Below are positions 1 through 6,268 of a stretch of DNA of 9,775 bases, in pieces. The position numbers and the translations under genes were made by a program. How positions within the stretch are numbered: the stretch's first letter is position 1; every line of letters starts with the position of its first letter. Below the pieces are notes generated by a model. That model did not search any database and was not told the origin of the DNA. It saw only the letters and a program-made list of their open reading frames with translations. Origin of the DNA: Promethearchaeota archaeon (GTDB taxonomy: Archaea > Asgardarchaeota > Lokiarchaeia > Sigynarchaeales > SOKP01); assembly GCA_013375495.1 (NCBI GenBank), contig JABXKC010000059.1, forward strand, positions 1 to 9,775, in the 5' to 3' direction.

Positions 1-1
1 A

Positions 2-115
2 ATAATAAGAGGTATAAAAAGAGGTTATTTTACTCATTATGAATTAATTAATGAACAATTAAAGAAATATGTAAAGAATTTTGAACGACATTTTGAATTA
101 TTTAATTTGATATAG
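2..115 (+). CDS. C-terminal end of an ArsR-family transcriptional regulator (partial)
   Basis: An open frame enters from the left edge and stops at TAG 113-115, leaving 37 residues. They contain a wing-like segment, RGIKRGYFTHYEL, followed by a charged helix ending in FNLI. It lines up with the same region of the two complete ArsR-type proteins downstream (G-V-Q-K-G-K-F-T-Y-Y-Q and G-W-K-K-G-K-F-T-H-Y-D), so this is the winged-helix tail of a third paralog. The DNA-recognition helix and any metal-binding cysteines lie outside the window. The next ArsR gene starts 74 bases downstream on the same strand, so the two may be a tandem duplication. The fragment is too short for a general similarity search to be decisive; the call rests on the internal alignment. 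Confidence 0.72.
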   Translation: MIRGIKRGYFTHYELINEQLKKYVKNFERHFELFNLI

Positions 116-125
116 TAATTATATC
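109..125. promoter_or_regulatory. Dyad GATATA-N5-TATATC, possible operator
   Basis: A perfect 6-base inverted repeat with a 5-base spacer overlaps the stop codon of the partial ArsR gene and lies about 65 bases before the next ArsR start. The size and position suit a site for a dimeric winged-helix repressor, and the AT-rich centre could double as a TATA box. In such AT-rich DNA a dyad this short can arise by chance. Confidence 0.25.
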
Positions 126-189
126 TAAAAAAAACAGTATGAAATTAATTTAACTCTTAATTATTAAAAAACAATTTTATTAATTCAAT

Positions 190-555
190 ATGGATCTAAA
201 GAACAAAAAAGAAATTGAAAGTTTATTCAAATGTTGTGGAATAGATAGAGACATCAATGATTATCTTGAAGATTTAGAAAGATTTAGAGATGAAATATTA
301 TCTAAAGAAGATTTTAATGAAACCGTTAATTATTTTAATGCCTTAGGAAATGATGTAAGATATTTAATTTATAACTTAATAGGAAAAAAAGAAATGTGCG
401 TCTGTGAGTTGACAGCAACTCTAAATTTATCTCAATCCACAATTTCTCATCATATTCATAAATTAAAACAAGCTGGATTAATTTACGGTGTCCAGAAAGG
501 AAAATTCACCTATTATCAAATAGATAAAAACATAGAGAAAAAATACATGATTTGA
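190..555 (+). CDS. ArsR/SmtB-family winged-helix regulator with a CVC thiol motif
   Basis: This 121-residue protein has the ArsR fold. Residues 45-68 form the lead helices (N-A-L-G-N-D-V-R-Y-L-I). The motif MCVCEL, with Cys70 and Cys72, lies at the start of the helix-turn-helix. The recognition helix is around 81-95 (SQSTISHHIHKLKQAGL) and the beta wing is at 100-111 (KGKFTYYQI). The ELCVC-type motif is the alpha3 thiolate site of arsenite and soft-metal sensors in this family. An extra N-terminal helix carries Cys15-Cys16, which could supply further ligands; this is inference. No Shine-Dalgarno sequence precedes the ATG, as expected for a short-leader archaeal mRNA. The protein ends about ten residues earlier than its paralog at 1886-2284. 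It probably represses its own gene, but its inducer and targets are unknown. Family call firm; ligand uncertain. Confidence 0.85.
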   Translation: MDLKNKKEIESLFKCCGIDRDINDYLEDLERFRDEILSKEDFNETVNYFNALGNDVRYLIYNLIGKKEMCVCELTATLNLSQSTISHHIHKLKQAGLIYGVQKGKFTYYQIDKNIEKKYMI

Positions 556-605
556 GAAATAATTTTATACTTTTAGAATTTTTTATTTTTATTCTCTAGA
601 TTAAA

Positions 606-630
606 AAAAAGAAATATTGAATTTCTTTTT
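606..630 (+). terminator. A/U-rich hairpin, candidate terminator after the ArsR gene
   Basis: AAAAAGAAAT (606-615) and ATTTCTTTTT (621-630) are perfect inverted repeats around a 5-base loop. The right arm ends in a T run, so the element has the form of an intrinsic terminator for the + strand ArsR gene that stops at 555. The stem has only one G-C pair per arm and would be weak. In archaea the T run alone may act as the signal. Confidence 0.4.
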
Positions 631-684
631 CTGAAAATTTTCCATGTGTATTCATTAAAACTTAACTATAAAAAAATACTTCAA

Positions 685-710
685 ATAAAAGTTTATAGAT
701 TTGAATAAGT
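685..710 (+). promoter_or_regulatory. Orphan copy of the ArsR promoter/operator-like element
   Basis: These 26 bases match 1808-1833 at 24 positions. Both carry ATAAAAGTTT followed by GATTTGAATAAGT. At 1808 the element provides the TATA box of the second complete ArsR gene. Here the same orientation points into about 170 bases without a + strand gene. It may be a leftover promoter, a control site for an unseen small RNA, or an additional regulator binding site. Confidence 0.5.
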
Positions 711-858
711 TTTTATCAATATATCAATATTGTCATTTCATTCATTTTTTTCTCTATATATTATAAAAACATAAATTTAAGTTCTCTTTAAAAAATTTCT
801 CTAACAACCTCAGGGAAATATTTCTCATATAAAATTGGGGAAAGTCAGTGGACAAATT

Positions 859-869
859 AAAAAAAAAAA
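859..869 (-). terminator. Poly-T tract after the QueG-like gene
   Basis: An 11-base A run on the + strand gives an uninterrupted T tract in the - strand transcript about 15 bases past the stop at 884. Poly-U without a required hairpin is the usual archaeal intrinsic termination signal. Confidence 0.45.
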
Positions 870-883
870 TGAATTGAATTTAT

Positions 884-1714
884 TTACTTGAGTTTCTTGA
901 TCCTATTATCTATAGGGCACGCGGCTAAGCAGCCTGCTCCGCATATACATGTAACGGGAGTTGCTTCTGATAGCATAAATACAGTCTTCTGAAGATTTTC
1001 AATGACGGCTGTATCTCCCGCTTCCGTTGCTTTAGCAAATGTGCGACCTTCAACAGCATTCATAAGCCAACATTTTATAGGATCAAAGATCGGCTTTCCT
1101 GCCTCTCCGTCTACAGAAATTGCATCTCCTGGACAATCTCCAATGCAATCATCACATTCAGTGCAGAGTTCATAATCCATCATTGGATCAGGTTCAATCT
1201 CTGCCGTTGTGATAAGCCCTCCAAGAATTATATTAGGACCATACTTCGGAACAAGCAAGTTTCCACTTTTTCCAAGTGTACCAATGCCAGCAGCGACACC
1301 TGCCATGTTAAGTGCAATTCCACCTGGTTTATAGAACTCGAAATCATCATATGGGACTCCTCCTAAAGCTTTTGAGAATGTATAGTATGTAACCTTGGGT
1401 ATTGACAAACCCCCAATTGGACAGGATTTATAACCCTCTTCTTCAAGTTAGTAGGCTAGTTCAGTCGATATTTCATCAACTTTTCCCCCCATTAGATGTC
1501 CATGTTCTCTAGACCAAAGATGACCAGGTATTGTCTCAACCATACCTCTTGGGATAGGTACTCCAAACACAATCACACTTTTAGCTCCTGGTAAAACTAA
1601 TTCTGGTTGAACACCCTCGGGAGCTTCTTTCCATCTATCAACAGAGGCGACTCCAACAACTTTTGCCGTCAGCGCTCTCGATTTTTCTTTAACACTTTGA
1701 TTTGTAATTACCAT
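884..1714 (-). pseudogene. QueG-like double [4Fe-4S] protein gene interrupted by an in-frame TAA
   Basis: One frame runs the whole length, about 276 codons, but an in-frame TAA at 1450-1448 splits it after codon 88. Codons on both sides stay in frame: V-D-E-I-S-T-E-L-A-Y, stop, L-E-E-E-G-Y. This is the pattern of the conserved helix of COG1600/epoxyqueuosine-reductase-like proteins, with the stop where an aromatic residue is usual. A single point change such as TAC or TAT to TAA would explain it. The downstream part carries C-x2-C-x2-C-x3-CP (combined residues 184-194), a further Cys215, and C-x-C-x3-C-x3-CP (256-266), enough for two [4Fe-4S] clusters. A GAGGTTA Shine-Dalgarno sequence lies 9 bases before the ATG at 1714. 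The second half could start internally at TTG 1408, but lacks a good ribosome site. The exact role is unknown: true QueG reduces epoxyqueuosine in tRNA, while archaeal relatives may be other Fe-S electron carriers. It is divergent from an ArsR gene. Alternatives are a sequencing error or stop readthrough. Confidence 0.7.
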
Positions 1715-1784
1715 TTTTACTTAACCTCGGTTGGTTTTTTTTTTCGAAATATTATTATTTTTAATATTTTATTTTAAGGTTATA

Positions 1785-1836
1785 TTGAATAAGAATACGC
1801 ACATCATATAAAAGTTTGTTGATTTGAATAAGTATT
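1785..1836 (+). promoter_or_regulatory. ArsR promoter with TATA box and paired TTGAATAAG sites
   Basis: TATAAAAG at 1807-1814 is a good archaeal TATA box and would place transcription start near 1835, about 50 bases before the ATG at 1886. It is bracketed by two direct copies of TTGAATAAGWAT, at 1785-1797 and 1824-1836. Sites on both sides of a TATA box suit repression by the ArsR protein encoded next, and could also cover the promoter of the divergent QueG-like gene. The operator role is inferred from position and repetition only. Confidence 0.5.
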
Positions 1837-1885
1837 TTTAACTATGATACGTTAATATAATTGAAAATAAAAATATTATAACATA

Positions 1886-2284
1886 ATGGCGATAGATCTG
1901 AATATTCAGCGTGAGAAGGAAATCAAAGCAACTTTAAGTAAATGCGAAGATGTGTCTGATGTTGACTCGTATTTTAGCCAATTAAGCGTTCTAAGAAAAG
2001 AATTAAAAGAAGAAAAATTTTTTGATGATTTCACTGAATTCTTTAGTGCTTTGGCAAATAAAAAACGTGTAATGATCTTAAATATATTAAAGAAAAAAGA
2101 CAGGTGCGTTTGTGAAATAGAGGCAGTATTGGATGAGTCACAACCAGCGATATCTCATCATTTAAGAATTCTTGAAAAAGCAGGATTAATTAAGGGTTGG
2201 AAGAAAGGAAAGTTCACACATTATGATGTTGTCGAAGAAAAACTCAAACTGTGTGTAAATTTGCTGATTAACAAACTAATCTAA
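1886..2284 (+). CDS. ArsR/SmtB-family winged-helix regulator with a CVC thiol motif
   Basis: This 132-residue paralog of the protein at 190-555 has lead helices at about 50-70 (F-S-A-L-A-N-K-K-R-V-M-I-L). RCVCEI holds Cys74 and Cys76 at the start of the helix-turn-helix, the recognition helix lies around 85-100 (SQPAISHHLRILEKAGL), and the wing is at 104-114 (KKGKFTHYDV). Cys20 in the extra N-terminal helix and Cys123 in the last helix are candidate additional thiol ligands. CVC-type ArsR proteins leave DNA when they bind As(III), Sb(III) or similar metals; whether that holds here is not shown. The gene has no Shine-Dalgarno sequence. It is divergent from the QueG-like gene across 171 bases holding repeated candidate operators, so it probably controls itself and that neighbour. 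Confidence 0.87.
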   Translation: MAIDLNIQREKEIKATLSKCEDVSDVDSYFSQLSVLRKELKEEKFFDDFTEFFSALANKKRVMILNILKKKDRCVCEIEAVLDESQPAISHHLRILEKAGLIKGWKKGKFTHYDVVEEKLKLCVNLLINKLI

Positions 2285-2360
2285 CCAAAAACCAGAGATC
2301 ATAAATTAAAACACCAGCAAACAAACCATACTCTTTTAAAAGGGTTTTAATCACGATTTC

Positions 2361-2410
2361 CTTTCTAACATATCTTTAGATAAGAACGGGTATATTTTGA
2401 GAATAGAAGG
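2361..2410 (+). repeat. Dispersed stem-loop repeat, copy 1 (partial)
   Basis: The core TCTAACATAT-CTTTAGATAAG followed by GGTATATTTTGAGAAT matches copies at 2881-2942 and 9507-9575. The left part of the element is diverged here, and the left stem arm has two changes compared with CTTATCTA. It lies between the stop of the ArsR gene (2284) and the promoter of the membrane protein gene. Just before it is the 10-base palindrome CTTTTAAAAG (2333-2342). Confidence 0.6.
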
Positions 2411-2441
2411 TTTATACGCAAATTTTCCATCTATCGTTGCA

Positions 2442-2451
2442 TTTATAAAAG
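2442..2451 (+). promoter_or_regulatory. TATA box of the small membrane protein gene
   Basis: TTTATAAAAG is a near-ideal archaeal TATA box. Start would be expected about 25 bases on, near 2470, which makes the mRNA leaderless or nearly so for the ATG at 2480. Confidence 0.5.
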
Positions 2452-2460
2452 AAGGTATCC

Positions 2461-2487
2461 ATATAATGTTCGGTATATAATGTTCGG
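2461..2487 (+). repeat. 14-base tandem duplication of the start region
   Basis: ATATAATGTTCGG occurs at 2461-2473 and again at 2475-2487, separated by one T. Each copy contains an ATG. The first opens a four-codon frame (M-F-G-I, then TAA), and the second begins the 131-codon gene with the same M-F-G. The duplication moves the functional start 14 bases further from the TATA box. Confidence 0.75.
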
Positions 2488-2875
2488 CGATATTTCATCG
2501 AGGAGAAAAAGCCATAGTAAAAAATTTGCCGTAATCATCATAACTCTTATCGTTATAATTTCCTTAGTAAGTATTCCTATTGTTATTTATGCATATAAAA
2601 CGGTCAAGAATTTATTATACTATAATCCAGAACTACCCTGTGAAGATCTACCAAATATTGAGACTGTTAGACAAGTTGTTGAAGAACATCAGGATGTTAT
2701 ACAGGAAATTGAAAATATTAGTCCTGGATATGTCTATGTTGAAATTCATGAAAGATGCAATGGAAAAGGAGAGCTCTATATTTATTACGATACGGTTTCT
2801 ACTCGAGAACAAATTTTAGAGATTATCGGAGGAGATACTTTTTTTGGGATACCTTATAGATTATTCAATGTGTGA
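2480..2875 (+). CDS. Small single-pass membrane protein of unknown function
   Basis: I do not recognise a family for this 131-residue protein. Residues 1-15 are basic (S-R-R-K-S-H-S-K-K), followed by a strongly hydrophobic segment at about 16-39. By the positive-inside rule this gives an N-in anchor with about 90 residues outside the membrane. The outer part has an acidic helix (60-79, I-E-T-V-R-Q-V-V-E-E) and then beta-like segments (84-104, Y-V-Y-V-E-I-H and E-L-Y-I-Y-Y). Two cysteines, Cys54 and Cys93, could form a disulfide. The segment could instead be an uncleaved signal anchor. The ATG at 2480 is chosen because the earlier ATG at 2466 meets a stop after four codons. The gene has its own TATA box and is flanked by two copies of a dispersed repeat. 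The + strand overlapping frame at 2580-2819 is a shadow. Confidence 0.65.
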   Translation: MFGDISSRRKSHSKKFAVIIITLIVIISLVSIPIVIYAYKTVKNLLYYNPELPCEDLPNIETVRQVVEEHQDVIQEIENISPGYVYVEIHERCNGKGELYIYYDTVSTREQILEIIGGDTFFGIPYRLFNV

Positions 2876-2880
2876 ATAAA

Positions 2881-2942
2881 GAAACCAAAGGAACCACTTA
2901 TCTAACATATTTTTAGATAAGAAATGGGATATTTTGAGAATG
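2881..2942 (+). repeat. Dispersed stem-loop repeat, copy 2 (best stem)
   Basis: The element starts with GAAACCAAAGGAACCA and contains CTTATCTA (2897-2904) and TAGATAAG (2914-2921), a perfect 8-base inverted repeat with a 9-base loop. It ends with GATATTTTGAGAAT. It begins five bases after the membrane protein stop. Copy 3 at 9507 shares the left part, the stem-loop and GAAAGGGTATATT with few changes. All three copies have the same orientation and each follows a + strand gene. It may be a terminator-like 3' element, a small miniature mobile element, or a protein-binding site. Confidence 0.65.
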
Positions 2943-2974
2943 TTAAAATTGCGTTTTTTCATTTCAAGAAAATA

Positions 2975-2982
2975 TTTTTTTT
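2975..2982 (+). terminator. T tract after the membrane protein gene
   Basis: Eight consecutive T residues follow the repeat element about 100 bases past the + strand stop at 2875. They form a plausible poly-U termination signal between converging transcription units. Confidence 0.35.
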
Positions 2983-2991
2983 CTCAAATAT

Positions 2992-3000
2992 AAAAAAAAA
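2992..3000 (-). terminator. Poly-T tract ending the methyltransferase operon
   Basis: Nine A residues on the + strand give a T tract in the - strand transcript, about 28 bases past the SCP2-domain gene stop at 3028. This is the expected end of the - strand cluster. Confidence 0.45.
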
Positions 3001-3027
3001 GAGTTATTAATAATTTAAATATCCTCA

Positions 3028-3417
3028 CTAAGCTAAAAGTTCAAAAATCTCTTTTAAAGCCATCATTTTCATTAAACCCTTTATTTTGATTTTTCGAGTG
3101 ATCATTTTTATTAATAAAGGTCCAGCAGATAAACCGTCGCTAAATAAATTTAGGAACATTTCCGCCGGTGCTTCAAATAATGAATCGTATTCTAGGGTTT
3201 TTAACGTTTCTTTGTCATTTTTAGAACTAACTGCATCGATCGTACCATTTTCAATTTTTAGCATGGCAGCCCATTTTTGATCTTTAGGATTTAACAAAAT
3301 GTTTAAATGTGTATCTCCAAACTTTTCTTTAAATTCCTGGTTGAAATTTAGAGGTTCAATAAATTGCCACAACAACGCAGCAAGACCTCTCTTTACCTTT
3401 TGCTTTACAATTGGCAT
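3028..3417 (-). CDS. SCP2 sterol-binding-domain protein
   Basis: This 129-residue protein fits a stand-alone SCP2 domain. The signatures are W49-A-A-M-L-K-I-E-N-G (strand and turn), then L-F-E-A-P-A-E-M-F-L-N-L-F (79-92) and R-K-I-K-I-K-G (108-114), the family's typical 'gkikikGd' end segment. SCP2 domains form a hydrophobic cavity and bind lipids or other apolar ligands. There is no signal peptide or membrane segment, so it is cytoplasmic. It is the last gene of the corrinoid methyltransferase cluster, 94 bases after the activator gene. Binding or presenting an apolar substrate or a membrane-derived compound is an attractive idea, but only an inference from position. A TATA-like box in the gap could let it be transcribed alone. 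Another possible assignment is an alkyl-sulfatase-like SCP2 fold. Confidence 0.72.
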   Translation of the reverse strand: MPIVKQKVKRGLAALLWQFIEPLNFNQEFKEKFGDTHLNILLNPKDQKWAAMLKIENGTIDAVSSKNDKETLKTLEYDSLFEAPAEMFLNLFSDGLSAGPLLIKMITRKIKIKGLMKMMALKEIFELLA

Positions 3418-3488
3418 TCAAAATCACATGTTTTATTTTTTTTTTTAACTCATTTTAAATTGTTCTTTTCTTCTTTTTATTTTATCTA

Positions 3489-3498
3489 CTTTTTATAA
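3489..3498 (-). promoter_or_regulatory. Candidate TATA box for the SCP2-domain gene
   Basis: On the - strand this reads TTATAAAAAG, about 75 bases before the SCP2 ATG and just after the activator stop. There is no T tract between the two genes, so read-through from the operon is also likely. Confidence 0.35.
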
Positions 3499-3511
3499 CA
3501 TTCTGTGTAAT

Positions 3512-5305
3512 TCAAGGAAATCGTAACGAATGAGAAAATTCACGAGTGAATTGTGGATGAGTCGTTAATTCAACATATCTAACTCCACTGGCAATATTTC
3601 CAGCAATGGATCTATGTGTTTTCGATATTAACGCAAGTTTTGCTCCTACGCCCGCAGCATTTCCCACTTGAGTAAAGAGATTTAAGGGAATAGAAGGAAA
3701 CATACCAATGTTAATTGCACTCTCCACATTAATGCTAGTACCAAAAGCTCCTGCAATCACCACATTTTCTATTTCTTCCTCATTGATGCCATATTCTTTG
3801 AGTAAAATATTAATTCCTGTGCGTATGGCAGCTTTAGCTAATTGAATTTCGTTGATGTCATTTTGGGTAACAACTATATCTTTTTCTATTCCTGTTTTTT
3901 CCTTTGACGCTAAAATAAATTCTCGACTAGCCTTTATTTTGATAACTAAATCGTGATCCTGTAATCTACCACGCTGATCAATAATTCTTTGTTGACGCAA
4001 TTGACTAATTGTATCTAAAATACCAGATCCACAAATACCGGTAGGAGGGACGTCCCCAATAACTTTAAAATCAATCTTATTATTTTTGATGTCTACTTTT
4101 TCGATAGCACCATTACCTGCTCTCATGCCATGTTTGATTCCGGCACCTTCAAAAGCCGGACCAGAAGCACAAGAAAGGCTAGCTATATCCCCATTTACTG
4201 ATAAAGCTACTTCTGTGTTAGTACCGATATCAATAGCGATAGTATTTTTGCTAGTTTTATAAATCTCTGTAGCAAGAAGCATTGCCACATGGTCAGCTCC
4301 CACAAAACCAGCCACATTAGGTAATAAATGAATATATGCACCTTGAGCAACATTAAGTCCAAGTTCACGAGCTTTGAAATTTAAAGATTGAACAGTAACA
4401 GGCAAATATGGAGCCCGTCCTAGTTGTTTTACAGGTAAGCCGATGAAAAGGTGATGCATTGCCGTGTTGCCTACGATAGTCACATCCACCACCTTTTCGG
4501 GATTGCCAGTTAGTTCTTGTATTAGTTGGTTTAAAGTGTTTAAAAGACAATTCTTCAATTGATCCCCACCATTTTGTATTGCGTAACTTATGCGAGTCAT
4601 TACATCCTCACCGTAAGCAATTTGAGGGTTCATAGCTCCTTGAATTATTATAGTTTGTCCCGATTGTAAATCAACTAAATAAACGGCTAACTTAGTAGTA
4701 CCAATATCAATTGATATCCCATAAAAGTCTTCGTTTGACTTAGTGATTCCAATTACTTCGTCGTCTCGTACAATTGCTGAAATCTCCCAATTTTTATTAC
4801 GTAAATTGGATGATAGGTTTTGTAACAATGAAATGTCGGGGCGAAGATTCTTAAATCCACATTTATCCTCTAAAAATTCCTGAAGATTCTCCCAATCAGC
4901 TAATGGGTTTTCCAAAGAAGATTCCTGCAATTTTACCTCACATCTAGTGATAACAGGGTCTAAACTCATTTGTGGTTCTTTTCCCAACAATTGCAATTGT
5001 TGAATAGCTTCTAACGATTCTGGTGGAATTAGGATTCTTAAATCGCTCAATACACGCATTGTACACGCTAAACGATAATTATTTGCTATTTCTTCTTCAC
5101 TTAAAAGATTTTTCTCGTTCTCAGTAATAGTAGATACATTTCCATTCATAATACGTATTTTACAGCGACCACAAATCGTTTTTCCACCACAATATGAGAT
5201 TAATGGGATTCCGGCTTTTCCTGCTGCGTCAAAAACAGTATCCCCTTTCATACAAGGAATCCGTAGTCCAATTGGCTCAAAATCAATAATATACGTACTC
5301 TTCAT
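3512..5305 (-). CDS. mtoD: Reductive activator of corrinoid proteins, [2Fe-2S]-ASKHA type
   Basis: This 597-residue protein would reduce inactive Co(II) corrinoid back to Co(I), using ATP, to keep the methyl carrier working. The N-terminus is a plant-type ferredoxin domain with Cys39, Cys45 and Cys48 (C-G-G-K-T-I-C-G-R-C) and Cys81. A linker (about 100-195) precedes an ASKHA-fold ATPase of the DUF4445/RACE family: SIDIGTTKLAVYLVD (198-212), NPQIAYGEDVMTRI (226-239), VGNTAMHH (278-285), AIDIGTNTEVAL (357-368), CASGPAFEGAGI (379-390), GICGSGILD (423-431) and VVIAGAFG (515-522). This is the bacterial O-demethylase activator layout, not that of methanogen RamA, which has C-terminal [4Fe-4S] clusters. 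It follows the MtrH-like gene by 8 bases, so the two are probably translated together. The symbol is by analogy with MtoD; the family call is much firmer than the symbol. The small frame at 4365-4550 inside it is a shadow. Confidence 0.88.
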   Translation of the reverse strand: MKSTYIIDFEPIGLRIPCMKGDTVFDAAGKAGIPLISYCGGKTICGRCKIRIMNGNVSTITENEKNLLSEEEIANNYRLACTMRVLSDLRILIPPESLEAIQQLQLLGKEPQMSLDPVITRCEVKLQESSLENPLADWENLQEFLEDKCGFKNLRPDISLLQNLSSNLRNKNWEISAIVRDDEVIGITKSNEDFYGISIDIGTTKLAVYLVDLQSGQTIIIQGAMNPQIAYGEDVMTRISYAIQNGGDQLKNCLLNTLNQLIQELTGNPEKVVDVTIVGNTAMHHLFIGLPVKQLGRAPYLPVTVQSLNFKARELGLNVAQGAYIHLLPNVAGFVGADHVAMLLATEIYKTSKNTIAIDIGTNTEVALSVNGDIASLSCASGPAFEGAGIKHGMRAGNGAIEKVDIKNNKIDFKVIGDVPPTGICGSGILDTISQLRQQRIIDQRGRLQDHDLVIKIKASREFILASKEKTGIEKDIVVTQNDINEIQLAKAAIRTGINILLKEYGINEEEIENVVIAGAFGTSINVESAINIGMFPSIPLNLFTQVGNAAGVGAKLALISKTHRSIAGNIASGVRYVELTTHPQFTREFSHSLRFP

Positions 5306-5313
5306 CTCTATAT

Positions 5314-6216
5314 TTAGAATAATTTGTAAAGTGGATGGTTATTTGTGGTTGGCCGTAAGCCTTTAATTCGTCCTCCATAAGCAATTAATCCATCGATCGT
5401 GGCTATTGCTGGATAAACCCATTTTGCGTGTTTAATTGGACCATAAAAACAAAAATCTGCCCCTAATAACGGTGTTATCGAAAGAACTGAAGATGCTGCT
5501 GCATGAAATGCAAGATTCCCTAATTCTTTCATTTTCTCCCAAGTATAGATCGCATTAGCAGGAGCACATCCTGTTGGATACCCGAATCTTTCTTTTATAT
5601 CGCGAATTGCTAAAGAGACCCAACTTACACTGGCAACATCCATCACTCCTGTATCAACAAAAATGTTTTCAACTCCAGCAGATTTAGCTGCCGGAATCAA
5701 AGATTTCTCCAATAATTCTATTTTTCTCTCAGGTTTCATCGCTTTCAGGCTAAAAGCGAGTAAAATTGCGTTTTTCACCCCATATTTTTTAATACAACTT
5801 AATTCTTCTTGAGTGTGCTCAACTCCAATACTGTTATATATCAATCGCGGGATTAAATCACTGTTTGAAAAATATTTTATCACTTCCATCCTTACATTTT
5901 GAGAGGGTGAATCGACCACGATTGGTGCGGAAGTTTGAGATGCTACGAATTTAATGTACGCAATAAGAGCTTCTGGTGTTTCTCCAATTACATCAATAAA
6001 TCGTGGGTTACCCGTAATTTTCGATATCTCTTCTTCTTTCTTCAACAAATTCTTAGCTTTGTCTTTGTCAAAAATCCCTTTTAATGGATTCTGAACAATT
6101 TTATCTCCAGCAAAAAACATACTACCTATGAGGACAGTAGGACGCTCCCAAGGCTGCCCACCAATCTCTACTCCTGCTATGTTGTAAGTTTTTTGATCGA
6201 TAGTAAATTTTAGCAC
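5314..6216 (-). CDS. mtoA: MtrH-family corrinoid:tetrahydropterin methyltransferase
   Basis: This 300-residue TIM-barrel protein would move the methyl group between a methyl-corrinoid protein and tetrahydromethanopterin or tetrahydrofolate. The N-terminus has the MtrH signature, IAGVEIGGQPWERP (13-26) then TVLIGSMFF (27-35). KGIFDKDKA (46-54), KITGNPRFIDVIG (66-78), APIVVDSPS (97-105), IYNSIG (126-131) and FVDTGVMD (186-193) also follow the family. It lacks the Mtr membrane partners of methanogens here and pairs with a URO-D protein and a corrinoid protein, as in MtoA or MtvA. The GTG at 6216 is chosen because the MtrH-like N-terminus starts there. A nearby ATG is out of frame, and GGTG lies about 9 bases upstream. 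Sixty-seven bases separate it from the URO-D gene, and that gap holds a T tract and TATA-like boxes. The symbol is by analogy. Confidence 0.86.
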   Translation of the reverse strand: MLKFTIDQKTYNIAGVEIGGQPWERPTVLIGSMFFAGDKIVQNPLKGIFDKDKAKNLLKKEEEISKITGNPRFIDVIGETPEALIAYIKFVASQTSAPIVVDSPSQNVRMEVIKYFSNSDLIPRLIYNSIGVEHTQEELSCIKKYGVKNAILLAFSLKAMKPERKIELLEKSLIPAAKSAGVENIFVDTGVMDVASVSWVSLAIRDIKERFGYPTGCAPANAIYTWEKMKELGNLAFHAAASSVLSITPLLGADFCFYGPIKHAKWVYPAIATIDGLIAYGGRIKGLRPTTNNHPLYKLF

Positions 6217-6251
6217 TGTAAAACACCATAAAATAATCTATTGTCTTCAAA

Positions 6252-6268
6252 ATTATAAAAATTATAAA
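6252..6268 (-). promoter_or_regulatory. Possible internal promoter before the MtrH-like gene
   Basis: TTTATAAT occurs twice on the - strand, at 6268-6261 and 6259-6252. Start would be expected near 6235, a short distance before the GTG at 6216. The element could supply transcript after partial termination at the adjoining T tract. Confidence 0.3.

Larger units (their letters stand above)
556..883. other. Gene-free AT-rich intergenic region
   Basis: This stretch lies between the converging ends of the ArsR gene and the broken QueG-like gene. It holds an A/U hairpin just after the ArsR gene (606-630), an orphan copy of the ArsR promoter-like element (685-710) and an 11-base A run beside the QueG-like stop. 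No credible reading frame or structured RNA is visible in the rest. The orphan element suggests that a gene or a small transcript was once, or still is, started here. Confidence 0.6.

Noticed and set aside
1448..1450. Stop recoding as pyrrolysine or selenocysteine in the QueG-like gene
   Set aside because: The codon is TAA, not TAG or TGA, no insertion element is evident, and the position does not correspond to a known active-site residue.
2333..2342. CTTTTAAAAG palindrome as a third site for the TrmB-like regulator
   Set aside because: It shares only the short core with the two 22-base motifs, and such cores are expected by chance in this AT-rich DNA.
2580..2819. 79-codon + strand frame inside the membrane protein gene
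   Set aside because: It overlaps the better frame that has a TATA box, a clear membrane segment and a longer product; the composition of this one is random-like.
3086..3280. 64-codon + strand frame opposite the SCP2-domain gene
   Set aside because: It is antisense to a protein with recognisable family motifs and has no start signals.
4365..4550. 61-codon - strand frame within the activator gene
   Set aside because: It is out of frame with the conserved ASKHA motifs and looks like a shadow.
5314..6216. True MtrH subunit of the methanogen Mtr complex
   Set aside because: No other mtr genes are nearby, and the partners are a URO-D protein, a corrinoid protein and an activator, which fits the MtoA/MtvA role better.
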